Shown here one piece after another: positions 13,276 through 25,822 of a stretch of DNA of 64,000 nt; the stretch's first letter is position 1; each line of letters begins with the position of its first letter. Source of the DNA: Gyromitra esculenta (lineage: Eukaryota; Ascomycota; Pezizomycetes; Pezizales; Discinaceae); contig JBCAML010000006.1 of NCBI GenBank assembly GCA_038503075.1, positions 1,364,001 through 1,428,000 on the forward strand. Reading direction: 5' to 3'. Under the pieces are notes generated by a model, which was not told the DNA's origin, made no database searches, and was given only the letters and a program-made list of their open reading frames with translations. The position numbers and the translations under genes were made by a program.

Positions 13276-14541
13276 TCACGACCGTCCTTCAGCCTTCAAT
13301 CTCTTCTCAATAGCCAGCAAATTCTCCGCAGCATCCACAACCGTCTCCTCCAGCGGCCTATACTGCAGCCCCAAGATCTTAACCCCCTTGCTATTATCCC
13401 CCTTATACACCCCGCTCTCAGGGAACTCTTCCTCTGGAGTCCCTTCCGGCACTCGATCTCGTATCGCTGGGAGTTTCCTACGAAGGATATTCGCAACCTG
13501 CTGATACGAGTAGTTTCCAGCCGTGATAAGAATCCGCTGGTTCCCGGCTTCCGGCTTCTCAATTGATAGAACGTGTGCCAGTGCGATATCGCGGACGTCG
13601 ACGTATAGCCAGAACCCGGTGGGTGGGACGGTTTTCTGCGAGCCGTTGATGAGGTCCCACATGATCTGGGTGCTCTCGCCGGAGCTTGCGAAGGAGTCGA
13701 AGTAGTGTTCGGTGGGGCCCACGACCATAGGACTGAAGTAGAGGTTAGTAGTTGTGTAGGGTTGGGGGGGGTGGTCTTAGGGAAGTCTTACGGTGTCAGA
13801 ACGGTGATATCGAAAGATGGTTTTTCGGCCTCGAGGAATTCCCAAGCGGATTTATCGGCAAATTTCTTGGACCCGAGGTAGCTTATGATCCAAGGTCCAG
13901 CCAAAGCTTCTTCGTGGGTAATCTATCATCATCATCGTCGTCAGAAAAAAAAAAAACCATTCACTTTGCATACTGCATGATAGAGGTATGTGTGTAATAC
14001 CGGACTCCAGTCTTCCTCGTTATATATCTTCTCGGGTCTGAGACCCTTGGAAGTATCAACAATTGAAGCAAAGCTCCCAGTGATGACAACCCTTTTTACG
14101 GTGCTCCCGTATTCCTTAACAGCCTTCAGAATACCCTTAGTCCCCTCAACAGCAGGCTGGATAAGATCGGCTCCTGAGACGGATTGCGTGTATGGCGATG
14201 CTGTGTGCAGGACATAGTCGAAGGCTGTGGATTTGATGACTTCGTCCCAGCAGCCGGGCACGTCGATGTTGGGCACATAGGCAAATGAGAGGCGATCTTT
14301 ATAGGAAGGGAAAAGAGAGTAGAGTTGATCGGCTTTGGTCTTTGAGCGGACCGTTCCTACGACTGTGTAGTCGCGCTAGATAGAGGGAGGAGTTAATATC
14401 TAGTTTGAATGGCATAGGGAGAACGATTCACATCGAGTGACGGGCGTCAGTTACGGAAATTTACGAACATACCTCAAGGAGAGTTTTCAATATATGAACG
14501 GCGATGAACCCGTTGGCACCGGTCAACAAAACTTTAGTCAT
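13276..14541 (-). CDS. NAD(P)-dependent ketoreductase, GRE2/dihydroflavonol-4-reductase-like
   Basis: Extended short-chain dehydrogenase of the GRE2-like group, which reduces aldehydes and ketones such as methylglyoxal with NADPH in the cytosol. Four exons in gene order: 14,473-14,541, 14,001-14,375, 13,792-13,922 and 13,276-13,732, all with GT/AG introns and consistent phases, giving 343 residues, normal for the family. The N-terminus has the nucleotide-binding glycine motif TGANGFIAVH (residues 7-16). Middle signatures are YVLHTASP (about 79-86) and VKRVVITGSFAS (about 113-124). The catalytic Tyr-x-x-x-Lys is in SYLGSKKFA (about 162-170), restored only when exons 2 and 3 are joined. The fourth exon has GFWLYVDVRDIALAHV. 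A downstream GA/TC-rich run in intron 2 (near 13,940) is A-rich but harmless. The exact substrate cannot be told. Confidence 0.92.
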
Positions 14542-16258
14542 TTTTGCAGAGATATGAGGCGATATTGTTAATGCGAGTAGCTGAGTATCTTGGTGAAATC
14601 CGAATGTTGAGTGAATCAGTAATTTCCCCATATCTCCCTTGGATCGGCACCAAGTATTTATACATCTTCCTCTATCTTATTTTTGCCCTCACCTTGATAC
14701 CCACAAGTTGGTCATTACCAATAGAGTCGCTCCTGGGTGTACGACGAAACTGGAGGATCCGGAGGTATGACGAATCCCATCCAAAACCAACAGAACTCGA
14801 AGGAAGAAAGAAAAACCTCGAAGAAGCCAATAGTGCCTATAGGGAGTAAGCACAGTTCCCCTGATGGTTCGAAAAACGGAAAGGTATTGATTTCATTGAT
14901 CCCAATTTTTGACTTTTTCTGGAGACATTTGTCATGCCCCCCAACCCCCAGTTTAGCCATCACCCAGACAACTCTACTAAATTAATAATAAACAAAAACA
15001 AGGGATCCTGGCAAACTTAAGCGAGTATCGTTGCTTTTTTTCTAGTCGCATTGAGATTACAAAGACATGCACAGAGTTCCTTACTGATAACCTAAGGTTA
15101 CCGAATTGCACGTACGACGGGCACTAATGTAAACGCAACTCTGTAGATACGGGCCACCTCCGTTAAGTTCGTCTAAACGCCATGAATAAGCCAATATATA
15201 CCGTATGTACTGTCAGAGCAAGTCTCTGAATGGTCGAGTTCTTCTGACTCCCACTTTTCTACCACATTCAGGTACCATATTAGGTTTAGGCCAAAGCAAA
15301 GCGCAGGCCGTATTTAGGCGGTACGTGTAGTCATCTCCTGCATCTACTCTAGGTACTTTCTCGCGGACAATCAATCTCTAACTTAGCGAGCTTCGTAAGA
15401 AACCCCCCTGGGTATTGTGAAAGTCCGACGTACTGCGGCCGGTCGGAGATAAGAGTTGGTTTTCTTGGGAGACGATAGCAATTACTCCGGCAATATATCG
15501 TCCCTTAAGCTTTTGTAATATTCAGATTTAGTTATACGTATATACCAAGGTGGGGACCATTCCGAACCCTCGCGAATGTACTCTCATAACCACCGGCGGA
15601 GTCACCGGAGATATAACGCTACCTCCACGCTTCTTACTTCCATCTGGTTCTGGGGGTGGTGGTTCGCGCTAAGGTATGGGGAGAGTGGAAATCTGTACCA
15701 ATAAACTAAAATAAAATAAATAAAAACAATGCCACCTTGCAATTGGTACACTGTGTAGATATCGGTAGGCTGGGCGCACAAAAAATGCCACCAAAAATCT
15801 GATTTTTTTTTTTTTGCTTTCGATTTCGAAGGTCATTCCTCAAGGAAATTTTTTTTTTATTGCTGTGGAATACTGAAAGTGGGAGATAATGGAAATACGA
15901 AAGCTTAAGAGTTCCAGAAATCCTACAGAATCGCCATGTCCCAGCAATGAACGACTATAAGTCCGCCAAGTAGACCCACACAATAATGGACTAACGCGAG
16001 GCTTTCGGCTTCGGATCTGATTAAGAAAGAGTAGCTAACCAAAAAAAAAAAACTGGGTATGAAATTGGATCTGTTATATGACAAGAAATAGAGAAAGAAG
16101 CAAATTTCCATCCGAAGATTTGTTGATTTTTTTATCAGTTTTTGGTAAATCGTAGTAATTGATCTTCTAAAGACTCAGCTTTTTCTTCTTTTTTCTTCTT
16201 CTTCTTTTCTTTAGCAAGGGGTTTCAAATATGCTTGCTTACATAGGCTTTATGCTTTC
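14542..16258. other. Non-coding stretch
   Basis: Upstream of the reductase gene; the first ~200 bases probably hold its promoter. No gene is supported. Homopolymer A and T tracts occur at 15,800-15,860 and about 16,040. An A/T-rich CTTCTTTTTTCTTCTTC tract lies just downstream of the next gene (16,180-16,210). Confidence 0.5.
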
Positions 16259-17059
16259 TCAAAATGCCCAGTTACTTCTAAAATTCCTATTCGGTTTCAG
16301 GATGAGTCTGAAGTCTTCTTCCTCATCGTCGTCGTCATCATAATGATGGAATCCATATGGTTGCTTTCCAAGGATTCTGCCGGCTTGATCAAGCAGGTTA
16401 CCGATTTCCGCTTCATCCGGCTCCACGTCACCTTTCACGGACTTTGGAGTCTTCGGATACGGATATTCGGGAGGGCCAGGCGAGTCGGCGCGGGCCGCCT
16501 CGTTGTTCAATTCCTCAACGAGGGGGGGCGAGTCGGCACGGGCCACGATAGGTTTCGGCTCGGCTAGCGCGGGCAACGTCTCAACGACCGGCTCAACATC
16601 GCCACCCTCGCCCACGCCAGGAAGCACGACCGCCTCTTCCAACTCGCCCCGCAGCTCTTTAACAGCCATATCTCCAGTCTGAGGATGCTCGGGCAGATCT
16701 CTTACAACTCCCCTTTCAGACTGGCATTTATCCAGCTGGCCGTGCAAGTCTTTGACGGTGTCCTCGAGACCAGCGATCTTGGAGAGATAGAGTTGCCTTT
16801 CGGTTTCCCATATGGACCGTTCAAGTTCCTTTCCCTCACGCTCGTGGGATAAAAGAGTCTGGTACTTTTCACGTAGTGAAGATAGCGTGTGACCTATGTC
16901 TGAGGACGATGAGCTAAATGGGGGCGCACCACTATCCTCAGCGCCAACACTAGGCTTGTAGAGAGGAAACTGCTGCGGAGCAAACGAAGCGGGACCGAAC
17001 GAGTGTAGGGCAGGAGGAGCGATAAACGCAAGAGGAGGTGAGCGTGAACGGCCTGCCAT
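16259..17059 (-). CDS. Hypothetical coiled-coil protein with acidic C-terminus
   Basis: A single-exon frame of 266 residues, not recognised as any named family. The first ~60 residues are proline/serine-rich and low-complexity. Residues ~62-125 form a predicted coiled coil (SSLREKYQTLLSHEREGKEL onward, charged with regular Leu). Residues ~130-225 are acidic and proline-rich, and a short phrase, ARADSP, occurs twice about 20 residues apart. Near the C-terminus is an acidic run (DDDDDEEED), followed by basic, Asn/Arg-rich residues. No signal peptide or membrane segment is seen. The GC-rich, codon-biased sequence contrasts with the A/T-rich flanks and supports real coding. A short intron near either end cannot be excluded. 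Function unknown. Confidence 0.7.
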   Translation of the reverse strand: MAGRSRSPPLAFIAPPALHSFGPASFAPQQFPLYKPSVGAEDSGAPPFSSSSSDIGHTLSSLREKYQTLLSHEREGKELERSIWETERQLYLSKIAGLEDTVKDLHGQLDKCQSERGVVRDLPEHPQTGDMAVKELRGELEEAVVLPGVGEGGDVEPVVETLPALAEPKPIVARADSPPLVEELNNEAARADSPGPPEYPYPKTPKSVKGDVEPDEAEIGNLLDQAGRILGKQPYGFHHYDDDDDEEEDFRLILKPNRNFRSNWAF

Positions 17060-20000
17060 CAGATTTAATCGATCAAGATCAAGTGTAAGGATTGGGGTGA
17101 ATCTAACGGGTTCTTGATAGGTGGCGTGAAAATTTTTGTTTCAAGTGCGACAATCGGAAACCATGCTAGCCGGTTATGTGAACGCTTCTTTTACATAATC
17201 ACTCAACCCCGACCTCTGGTCGATCACGGCCATCTCGTAACTGTGGAAAATGTTTGAAGCTTTGTTTTTTGTTTCGGTTCTGCAGCCTAGCGATCCTGAA
17301 AAAGCAAGTAGTCATATGCAGGAAGTAGTTTGATCATCTTCGTGGGGCCCGACTCCGCCCAATCACCTCTGCCCAAGTGACTTCCTTACCCAAGCATATA
17401 TTAGAAGAGAGAACGGACCAATAGACGATAGAATAAAGCATCCGGGAACGGAAATCTTGCCAAGTTCTGTGGGACTCTGCAGGAAATCATTTTCTCACTC
17501 AGAAAAAGCAATCTCAAATCTAAAAAGCAGATCTACATGTATGCCTGAAGCTTTCCAGCTAGCCATTTGGGCTGATTAAATGAGCTCACCACAGAAAAAA
17601 AAAACCGTTTTATGTCAGATAGGGCCATGGGGGGAGTCCTCATAAATCGAAATTAAAAACTGCAATCATTATAAACTTCCTAGCTCTCGCTACAGTCAAT
17701 TTCCCAACAAATCTCTAGTGATTTAATCCGTTCAAGCAGCAAATTTTGAGGAAATCCGGCTGAAGCCTGTTTTTCTTGCCTTATACCGTGCAAGGGAGGA
17801 CCTTGTCTACATCTCTTTCGACCCCTTGTGTGCTCTAAGCAGTGTTAAGGTTTAGTAAGACCGGCACCCGACCTTGCTCATGCACCGTTTGATGATGTCA
17901 TCCTTGCTCATGCAGCATGACCATAGTAATCATCTCCAACAGCTTTTTGTACTGGACGTTGGCTTGGGCCCATTAGACGTGTGAGAACGCGTCTCGATCT
18001 CATACTGTTCCACAGGCTCGTGATGCTTGTACGAATCTTTGGATTCCTATTGGGGAGTGACTAGGTGTTGAGAAAACCCACCAGCTTCCTTGCTTCTCTA
18101 CATCAGGTTTTTGGGCTTGGCTACAACTCCATCAAGATAGCCAGCAGCTACTCAATTTTACATTCAGTTAGACTATGAATGAAAATCAATTGGAGGCAGA
18201 AATCCGTCGTAAGCCTATGTCTTGATGCTGAGTTTTAGAACCTTTTTTTAATACAACCTCTAAATAACCACATCGAACAAGATCCTAGTTATCCATCAGG
18301 AACGCATCGACGAAATTACCTGCCGTTCTCTTTATCCAGCTTCTCATTTGCTTCTGCTTCACCTTTCACCAAGTCATCAATCTCGAAAATCCCTCCTATT
18401 TGACTAACTTTCCAACGAATATAGTTTCGCCTCTAAAGCCTACACGGTCTCCCTGAACATCCCTTCGTGGCTACACAGGCCCTCCTTCAACACCCATTAT
18501 CGGAGATAGAGATGGCTATCAAATTGCATTATGAGGATGCAGTTATAGCCCTCGCATCCCAGTAGGGCTTTTTTTCCTCCTCTGGTATTTGGCCCAAAAA
18601 CCTATCACCAGTCAGCGTGATTATCTATCAAGAATAGCTACTACCAATTTCCCCCCTAATGGGAGGGATCATATACTTATAGATGGTAAGCTTCGTTAAT
18701 GACTATAGAAACTCCTTCGAATGATTCATCTTGGGCTAACATCCAATTTAGTTCAAACCAACTCGACTCAGTCCATTTAGCGACAACATTTTGGCAAGCT
18801 AAAGCGTAAAGGTGAGGTCTTCTAGTTGGCCAATGTTTGTGCGTACCAGATATACCATGCGGGTCCAGATTGACTAGGCCGCATAAACACCCCCGGCTAA
18901 GCTGAATATTATGAAGGCTAGGCGAGTCCATACAAGACTCAACTCGTTGATAGATTGGAAGGTCTAGCTGCAGTATACGGAAATATGTGATTTTTACGCC
19001 AGCATGGTTACTGGCCCTTCCACACCTACACTCGGAACATCGCAAAGTCTCGTGAATCCAGGATATACTAAGCGCAAGGAAACTACATCCGACTATACAG
19101 GATGCATTACTTAAACTTCTAGAGAAAGATAAGACCCTACGCCAAAAAGGGCACCGACCCTAAGGTGTAAGATCTTTCACTCCTTTCGTCATCTAAGGCT
19201 TAAATAGACGGGTTACTCCCTAAGCATTCGAGGAAAAGAGTAGGAGAAAGACTTGTTTGTCACAAGGTCAGCCATTGTTAACAGTACTAAGTGCCAAGAA
19301 AATCAAGCCTCGCTCCGATAGGACGGGATAATCAATTCTAAACTTCAGGACACAAATTCTCTTTGGGACTCTTTTAGGCATTTAAGACCCTAATAGTAGT
19401 CTCTGACACCATACTCCTCATGCCTTTGGTACTTCGTGCCCGTTTTCACGCCATCCTTTAGTTGGTTTTGGTTCGACCCTTCAACAGGATTCATTTTAGG
19501 AAAGGCTCTACCCTCCTATCAAACTCAACCAATGTTAGATATCCACCAATAAAATCTCTAACTTGATCTTTTTCCTGCACTTTTGTGTTTCTGCACCTAT
19601 TCGTCCCATAGCCTATGATGATTGGTGAATGCAGTGAGAAACGAATTCGCGGCGACCTAGTTCCCTCGACATGACTATTAAAACTCAGAAGACTATATTT
19701 TGCTCAATGACAGAACCTTAAAAGAGTAGGAGTAAGTTATTAGACAGCTAATCGTTGCGTAGGTAGAATTAACCCGCTGTTACCGAGGGTGATATGTCCG
19801 CGACGACCCAAAACAGACTCTGGAAAGCTCATGGCCTCCTATGGTATTCTCGGGGCTAGAGAGATTAGTTTCCGCGAGAATACAGGCTTAGTGGGATCCT
19901 AGGATGTTCGAAGCGCTTTGGAGGCTTAGGACCTGAACAATATCTGTGCACCCTACAAGGCCTTAGTATTCTGAGATATTGGTATCGCTCTGCTCAGCAA

Positions 20001-23000
20001 GATCTCAGTAGAGGCTAGTTATAGATACTATCCGCTCTTCAGCTTACGACTTTGTCCGTTACCCATGATTTGTCGCCCCGGCCATTGTTGTATACCTGGA
20101 GTTCTCCATGGTTACCCACAAGCCCGCCATACATCGACCCTGTTAGAAAACTCTGTCCATAAGGTCTCCACCTCTGCTCTGATGCCACAAATACTAAAAT
20201 CTATGTCACTCTAACGCATAAATACTTTCTAGGATTCCAATGTTAGTCTCTTGGTGATCCATAAACGTCAATAATCAGATGTGCACTTTACTATCCTCAA
20301 CGGTTATTAAATCCAAGAGCCTGCTTCGACGGTATCACCGGATAGTACCACTCCCAGATTAACCTTTTTGTACATAGATCTAGTTAGTTAAATCGGTCAG
20401 TTTTCCTCTTAAAGCAACATTTAAGTCTATTGCACGAACACAGGCGTATTATAACAGCTCAGGTATGCACCTAGTGCTGCCAGATAAATCTCCCCAAATA
20501 TAAGTCTTCTATTAACATCACTTTACAGTGGTCTACCCATGAAAAGGTTGCTCCATTGATGGACGAACTCTGGTAACAAACAGATTGGAACCTATGTGTA
20601 TGTTTCCAGCGCGTACAGATATATGAGCAGAGAGTCATGGCCATCCTTAAGTCACGAAAAATGCTTCCCCGCGCAAGCTAGCAAATTCTTGAACCCGAAG
20701 TCCCCGGTTAAATTACTTGCTCAACAATACTGGTTCCCCGCAAGACTAAATTTGGAAAGAATTATAAGTTTGTTTTATTTGACTAGTGCCGGTGGAAGAC
20801 CTGAAGAACCCAACCTCATATCAGATCTGTCACGGCGCAGTATTTCAGCATGCTTGAGGCCACACGCGCCTCCAAACCTCATTGTCTTTCACACCCCGAT
20901 AAATGCTCTTTTTAGAGTTTACCTTTGGACACCTTCCGTGTGCATTACGATCTCCAATGCTTGGCACCTGGCCAGCGAATGAGGCTTCTGAGGCTCCACA
21001 AAATGTCCCTTCGTGAGCAGCCCCTTTCGATACTGAAGACGGGGGGGATTAGGAACGTGTCACTACATGTCACTAGACACCGTTCCATAACCGAAGCGGC
21101 CTACCGCCACGGAATCACTGTCCATTCACCTAAGCTGGGAAAGCCACCATTCCCTCAAAGTGCCAGGTGGCAGGGGGCGGAGCGGTATAGCGATTGCGTT
21201 CGCATTCTAGATTTCTCAATATTAGGCTTTAAATTTTAGAGATATACATATCCTAATAATTCCAGGGGCTCGTGTGCACGTGATCGAACGCTTTCTCTGT
21301 CCCAGAATCTCGATAATATTCAAGTACCACCGTAAAGGCGGACAAGCCATTAATCGAAGCTGCAGTTCTAACATGTGAAAACCTACAAACTCGTCCACTC
21401 GTCCCACTCGTCTCATGTGGCTCAATAGTCTCCCGCATTCACGGGTTACTAGACTGACATGACGTTTCACAATTGCGCAACTAGAACACGTCAGTATTGT
21501 TGAAGTAGCAAATATTGATAGAAGCGTTTGAGCCGAGACAGGTATACCAATCGATATGAGGCGATAGCAACAGCAATGGCGATGATTGCAAGAATAGTGA
21601 CGGTGGCTACTGCACGTAGGTAGCTTTTCTGCAGTTATCATGCGGCTTAGGGTCACTGATGAAGTCACTGATAACGAGCCCCTGTGTGTTGAGTTTTATC
21701 TGCAATTGCCTCGCTTATTCCAAACCTATCGCCCGTTACACTAAGTAGCGGGGTCCCCCCGTTGCATAAGAGGGCTCAAAACGCCACAAACGAACCTCTT
21801 ATTTAAAAATAAAAAAAATAACGTTGCATCCAGCCAGCGAAATTATCACAACAAAGAAAATCTAGAGTAGTTTCAAAATTAGTGTGGTCCTGAACTTTCT
21901 TATTGGAACCAGGCTTTCGTTACTTTTGATCACTCGGGGTCCAGCACTCGAAGGTCATGAATTAGGCTCTAGGTCACGATTCCTTTGGATCCTTGACAAT
22001 ACAGCAACGATGGGAGAGGTTTTATTGCTGATACCGGAAAGTGCAATTGACATATTTTAAGATTCAAAGCGATGACTATCGGTATAATGCCGCAGATGAA
22101 ATCTTTGGATTTAGGTGTTGGTCTAGGTACCTATGCTGTTGACGATACAACACGTAGGCTGGGAAGGCTTAGGGATCTGTCTTTATTCAGCGCTAAGTTT
22201 CAATTAGGGAAGTAAAGCAAAAGGTACACATATTCTCCCCTAAAGTTCCTGACAATCAATAGTTTTGGGGTCAAGGCTCAGCAGAGTATCAAACTATTGA
22301 AGCGAGCAGCAAGGCATTCGTGTTAGCAGTCAGACCCACCTATCTGCCAGGTAAAAGTGGAGTCGGCATGATCCACATGTAGCCTATGAGAAAGCTGACG
22401 GACAAGTTGATGTCTGTAACAAAGAAGAAAAAGCGTCGTACTTACCCAGCAGACCTAGCAATTACAAAGAGTAGAAGGGTAATAAGATACTATCCGTTAT
22501 TACTGTGAGTGGACCTACTTTGCTGGCCAAGATGGTAGGACAGAGCCTATCCGTCTTCTTAGAGTCACTTTTACAGATTACCGAGGCTAGGCCCAGGCCT
22601 GTCCTTACCTGAATGTACAGCCGTGCAACAAAAGCCTTGACACCTTGCTAACAAGACAGTCACTAAGGTGTCAAGACTTTTCTTACACGGCTGTACATGT
22701 ATGCTTACCACTATTGTATTACGCAAGAACCACAATTCACAAAGAAAGTACGATCCCATTCATGAGGTAAAACCTTCCTCAGGAAAATTTTGCTCTATTT
22801 ATATTTAGCTAAATTAATCCCACGCCAAATAACACTAGTAAACAATAGGTTTTAAGAAAAAGAAATGCCTGTTAGTAAGCTGTAGCTATAGGATTGCTCT
22901 TTTAGAAAAGAAACAATCCGTAGGTAGTGACAAAAAAACGCTCCATCCCTAATACAAACCCAAATTGACAAGGCTTAAAGAATATGGACAAGGATAAAAG

Positions 23001-23029
23001 AGATCACATCCGAACCAAGAACCACATAA
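17060..23029. other. Gene-poor stretch of about 6 kb with probable decayed repeats
   Basis: No intact gene is supported. Open frames are short and without family features. On the minus strand between about 19,045 and 17,900 there are phrases recalling a Tc1/mariner transposase (a WT-x-x-x-W segment followed by an x-DES-F segment near 18,710-18,780), broken by stops. A long imperfect hairpin lies at 22,613-22,698. Perfect TACATGTA octamers occur at 17,534 and 22,694. The remainder looks like old, heavily mutated sequence. Confidence 0.45.
22613..22698. repeat. Long imperfect inverted repeat (hairpin or miniature element)
   Basis: Two arms of about 33 bases, each beginning ATGTACAGCCGTG from its outer end and running through the phrase CTTGACACCT, face each other across a spacer of about 19 bases. 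Only three mismatches are seen between the arms. It could be a miniature element, the paired TIRs of a deleted transposon, or a structured RNA. No clear TSD flanks it. Confidence 0.75.
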
Positions 23030-25822
23030 CTAGACAATTTCAACCTTCATGATAGTCGCCGCATAACCATTGATGTTATCGATCGAGGGAATGGGTTTGC
23101 CGTCGATATCAATCATATTTATGGCTCCCACTGTGTTCAGGTTCAACAAGCTAACCTTGCTGCACCCCTCGACGCTAACAATGTTTTCTTGGCAATCCTG
23201 GGGGCTGTCCATTGTGCAGTTCGTGGAGTAGTTCTCAAAGAAGGAGTAGAAGCCGGCACCGTACACATGGACGTCGGAAGAATCGACAACTCTCAGTCCC
23301 CAAGACTTTTTGCAGTTATCGGTGGTGCATGAGCTATAATCCGGATCGTTGAAATCCTTATTCACCGGGTGAACTACGTTTACCACAGGATTGGGCTGGA
23401 AGTAACTATTTACCAGGGCAATGTTAGAGAGACATCGTAGGACGAGCGAATGCTTGAGAGAGATATAACTTACGGAGTTTCGGTTTGGCCGACAGCCATG
23501 AAAAGGTTCTTGGTAGACTGCATCTGGTATTGATAGAGAACGTTATGCTCCGAAGCGACTCCGTACCTGTAACATATTGTAAGTAAAGTAATCCGCAGAT
23601 ACAAGAGTCGAGGGGAAGCCTTACATCCAGACAGGGCCATCAGTACTCTCGGCATAGATTCCTCTAGCATTGTAGATCGTAATCTGGTCATGCGGGAAAT
23701 CGATCCCATGATCACTCGTCCATCCCCAGACATTCTCCATATAGACATTCGCTGTCTTTCCGATACGCATAAGCATGAACGCCGCATAGCATACTGGATT
23801 CGGAGTCACATCAACAGTCGGAGTCTTGATACACTCCGCTACGTTCAAATCCGTTCCGGCAGATCCGCCAACTCGGAAATGAGTATCCCACATTGCATTA
23901 ACACCTTGGCTTCCTACGGGATCACGGGAGTTCCACTCCAAGAGAATGGCACCAACTTGTGGTCCCTTAGTCTCAAACATAAGCTCGGAGATCTCGACCA
24001 TGCCGCAGTCGCCTGGGTTACCGATTTGGAACACGGGTGTAGGTTTGTTGACATCTTGGAAAGCAGCACCATCGGCTAGGATGATGGCCCAAAGCTCGCC
24101 AACAATACGTGTGCCGGTCGGGACAGTGACAGTGTTGGAAACTTTGTAGATGCCATGATCGAAGAAGATGATCTTGCCAGAGTTGGCATACTGGTCGAAG
24201 ACTCTCTGAAGGGCCGCAGTATCATCGGTTTGGGCATCTCCCTTAGCACCACAATCTTTAACAGAGACGAAGTCAGAAGCAGGAACATTCTCGTATTCAG
24301 GTCTCGAGCGTTCGAAAATAGTATTGCCTCCGTTAGTGAGAAGTGCGGCGGGTTTGGCAATGCCACGGGTGAGAGGTCCCTGGATCGCAGCGCCTCCGTC
24401 GGCGGTGGAGTATTCTCGTCCTTGGCCCCAGAAATCCACAGTCATTGTCCCACCAGATGCGGTAAGAATAGCTTCTGCCGTCACGGGGTTATAGACTGGG
24501 TGTGCAACATTTGTGAATTCAACATTATCCAAGACCAAGCTACCGCCGGAAATCGGAAGTGAGGTGCTCGACCTTGATGTAGCGACACCAATGGGAGTAT
24601 TGCTAATCTTAGAATCGAGGAGGACAATTGAGCCAACACCCTGGAATCTGGTGGCATTATCAATACGGTCCATCTGCAGCCCAGTACCGCATTTATCGAT
24701 GGTGACAGATTTGAACGTCCATTGCCAATTCCAGTTCATGTAGATCGCGACTTTACAGTTCGTAAAGGTGAAGTTTCGGGTCATAAATTGCTGGTTTCCC
24801 AAGAACGCGCCACGATACCCACCGTTAAATGAAAGATCGCTCATGAAGCCACCTGAGCCATTGTCCATGAAAATACCCTGATGCAAATTGCCGTCTGCTT
24901 GAGATAGCTCGAAATGGATATTGGTCAATGAGGTAGCCTGAGCGACTTGCCAATGGATACCCGTTCCAGCTTCTGGGGACATGCCGGTTGTGTCGACGAC
25001 GAAATTTCGGACAGCCCGGAAAAAGTTATTCTAATTCGCATCAGTATTCGCAGGAGATTCTCAGTGTGGAGAATTTTGCCTACCTGGTTGGTATACCAAT
25101 TTGCACCTCCCTCAACATACGGGTCGGAATCAATCAATGCCATTCCCTTGAAACTAGCAGCTCCTTTGATGACAGGGCGATTCAAAGGGTCGCCAACGAG
25201 CTGTGAATAGTAATAGGCAATGATTGGTGCTGAAACCAAGTAGGTACCAGAAGGGAAATAAATGAGGGCTGGCTGGGTAGTAGAAGATTCGCATGTCATA
25301 TCTCCGCAGCGCCCTCCATCTTGAATGGCCTTGTTGATTGCCGCGGTATCATCAGTTATCCCATCACCTGTATTTTGTTAATCAATTTATCATGCAATAT
25401 TGTGAGAGGCTCTATATTTACCTTTGGCACCATAGTCCTTGACGTTCCTCCTGACAACATAGCTACTCGAGGCATTATTAAAAACGGCTACTCCTCTTTG
25501 TGGAATATCCTCAAGCCAAAATTTCGAACTGTGTGATGGGGGAACACTGATGTTGGCTGTAGCTGAAACATCGATAGATACAGTTCTGGGTTTGTGGAGA
25601 TCCCTGTGAGCATGTCCATGGCCTGCTGGAACGGAGGCGGACAGGACGAGCGGAATAATACACAGAAGCGCGAAGAGGCTTGCTCCCTAGAAGCGAAAGA
25701 TAGAGTTTTTTAGTTTTGTGTCCATCGAGTATGTTTAGAATGTCCGATATACATACAAGCGATCCAAAAGAACGAGCAGAATTATGCCGATGGCTAGCAC
25801 CGGAACCAATACGTTGCGCCAT
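23030..25822 (-). CDS. Exo-beta-1,3-glucanase, glycoside hydrolase family 55
   Basis: Secreted enzyme that releases glucose from beta-1,3-glucan of fungal walls or callose-like polymers. Six exons in gene order: 25,757-25,822, 25,422-25,686, 25,084-25,367, 23,625-25,030, 23,474-23,566 and 23,030-23,405. Phases agree throughout and give 829 residues. Residues ~23-42 are a hydrophobic segment (ASLFALLCIIPLVLSASVPA), a signal peptide or signal anchor after an unusually long basic N-region. Two pectate-lyase-3-like beta-helix halves follow. Each opens with a VKDYGAKGDG-type or VKDCGAKGDAQTDDTAAL phrase (about residues 108 and 430 on) and contains YFPSGTYLVS or FFDHGIYKVS, the GH55 signature. Late phrases ASEHNVLYQYQMQSTKNLF and GAGFYSFFENYSTNC are also typical. 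Isolated gene; the upstream gene lies 9 kb away. Family assignment is secure, the natural substrate is inferred. Confidence 0.94.

Noticed and set aside
20596..20982. 128-residue open frame in the 17-23 kb gene-poor stretch
   Set aside because: No motif and surrounded by decayed sequence; considered chance.
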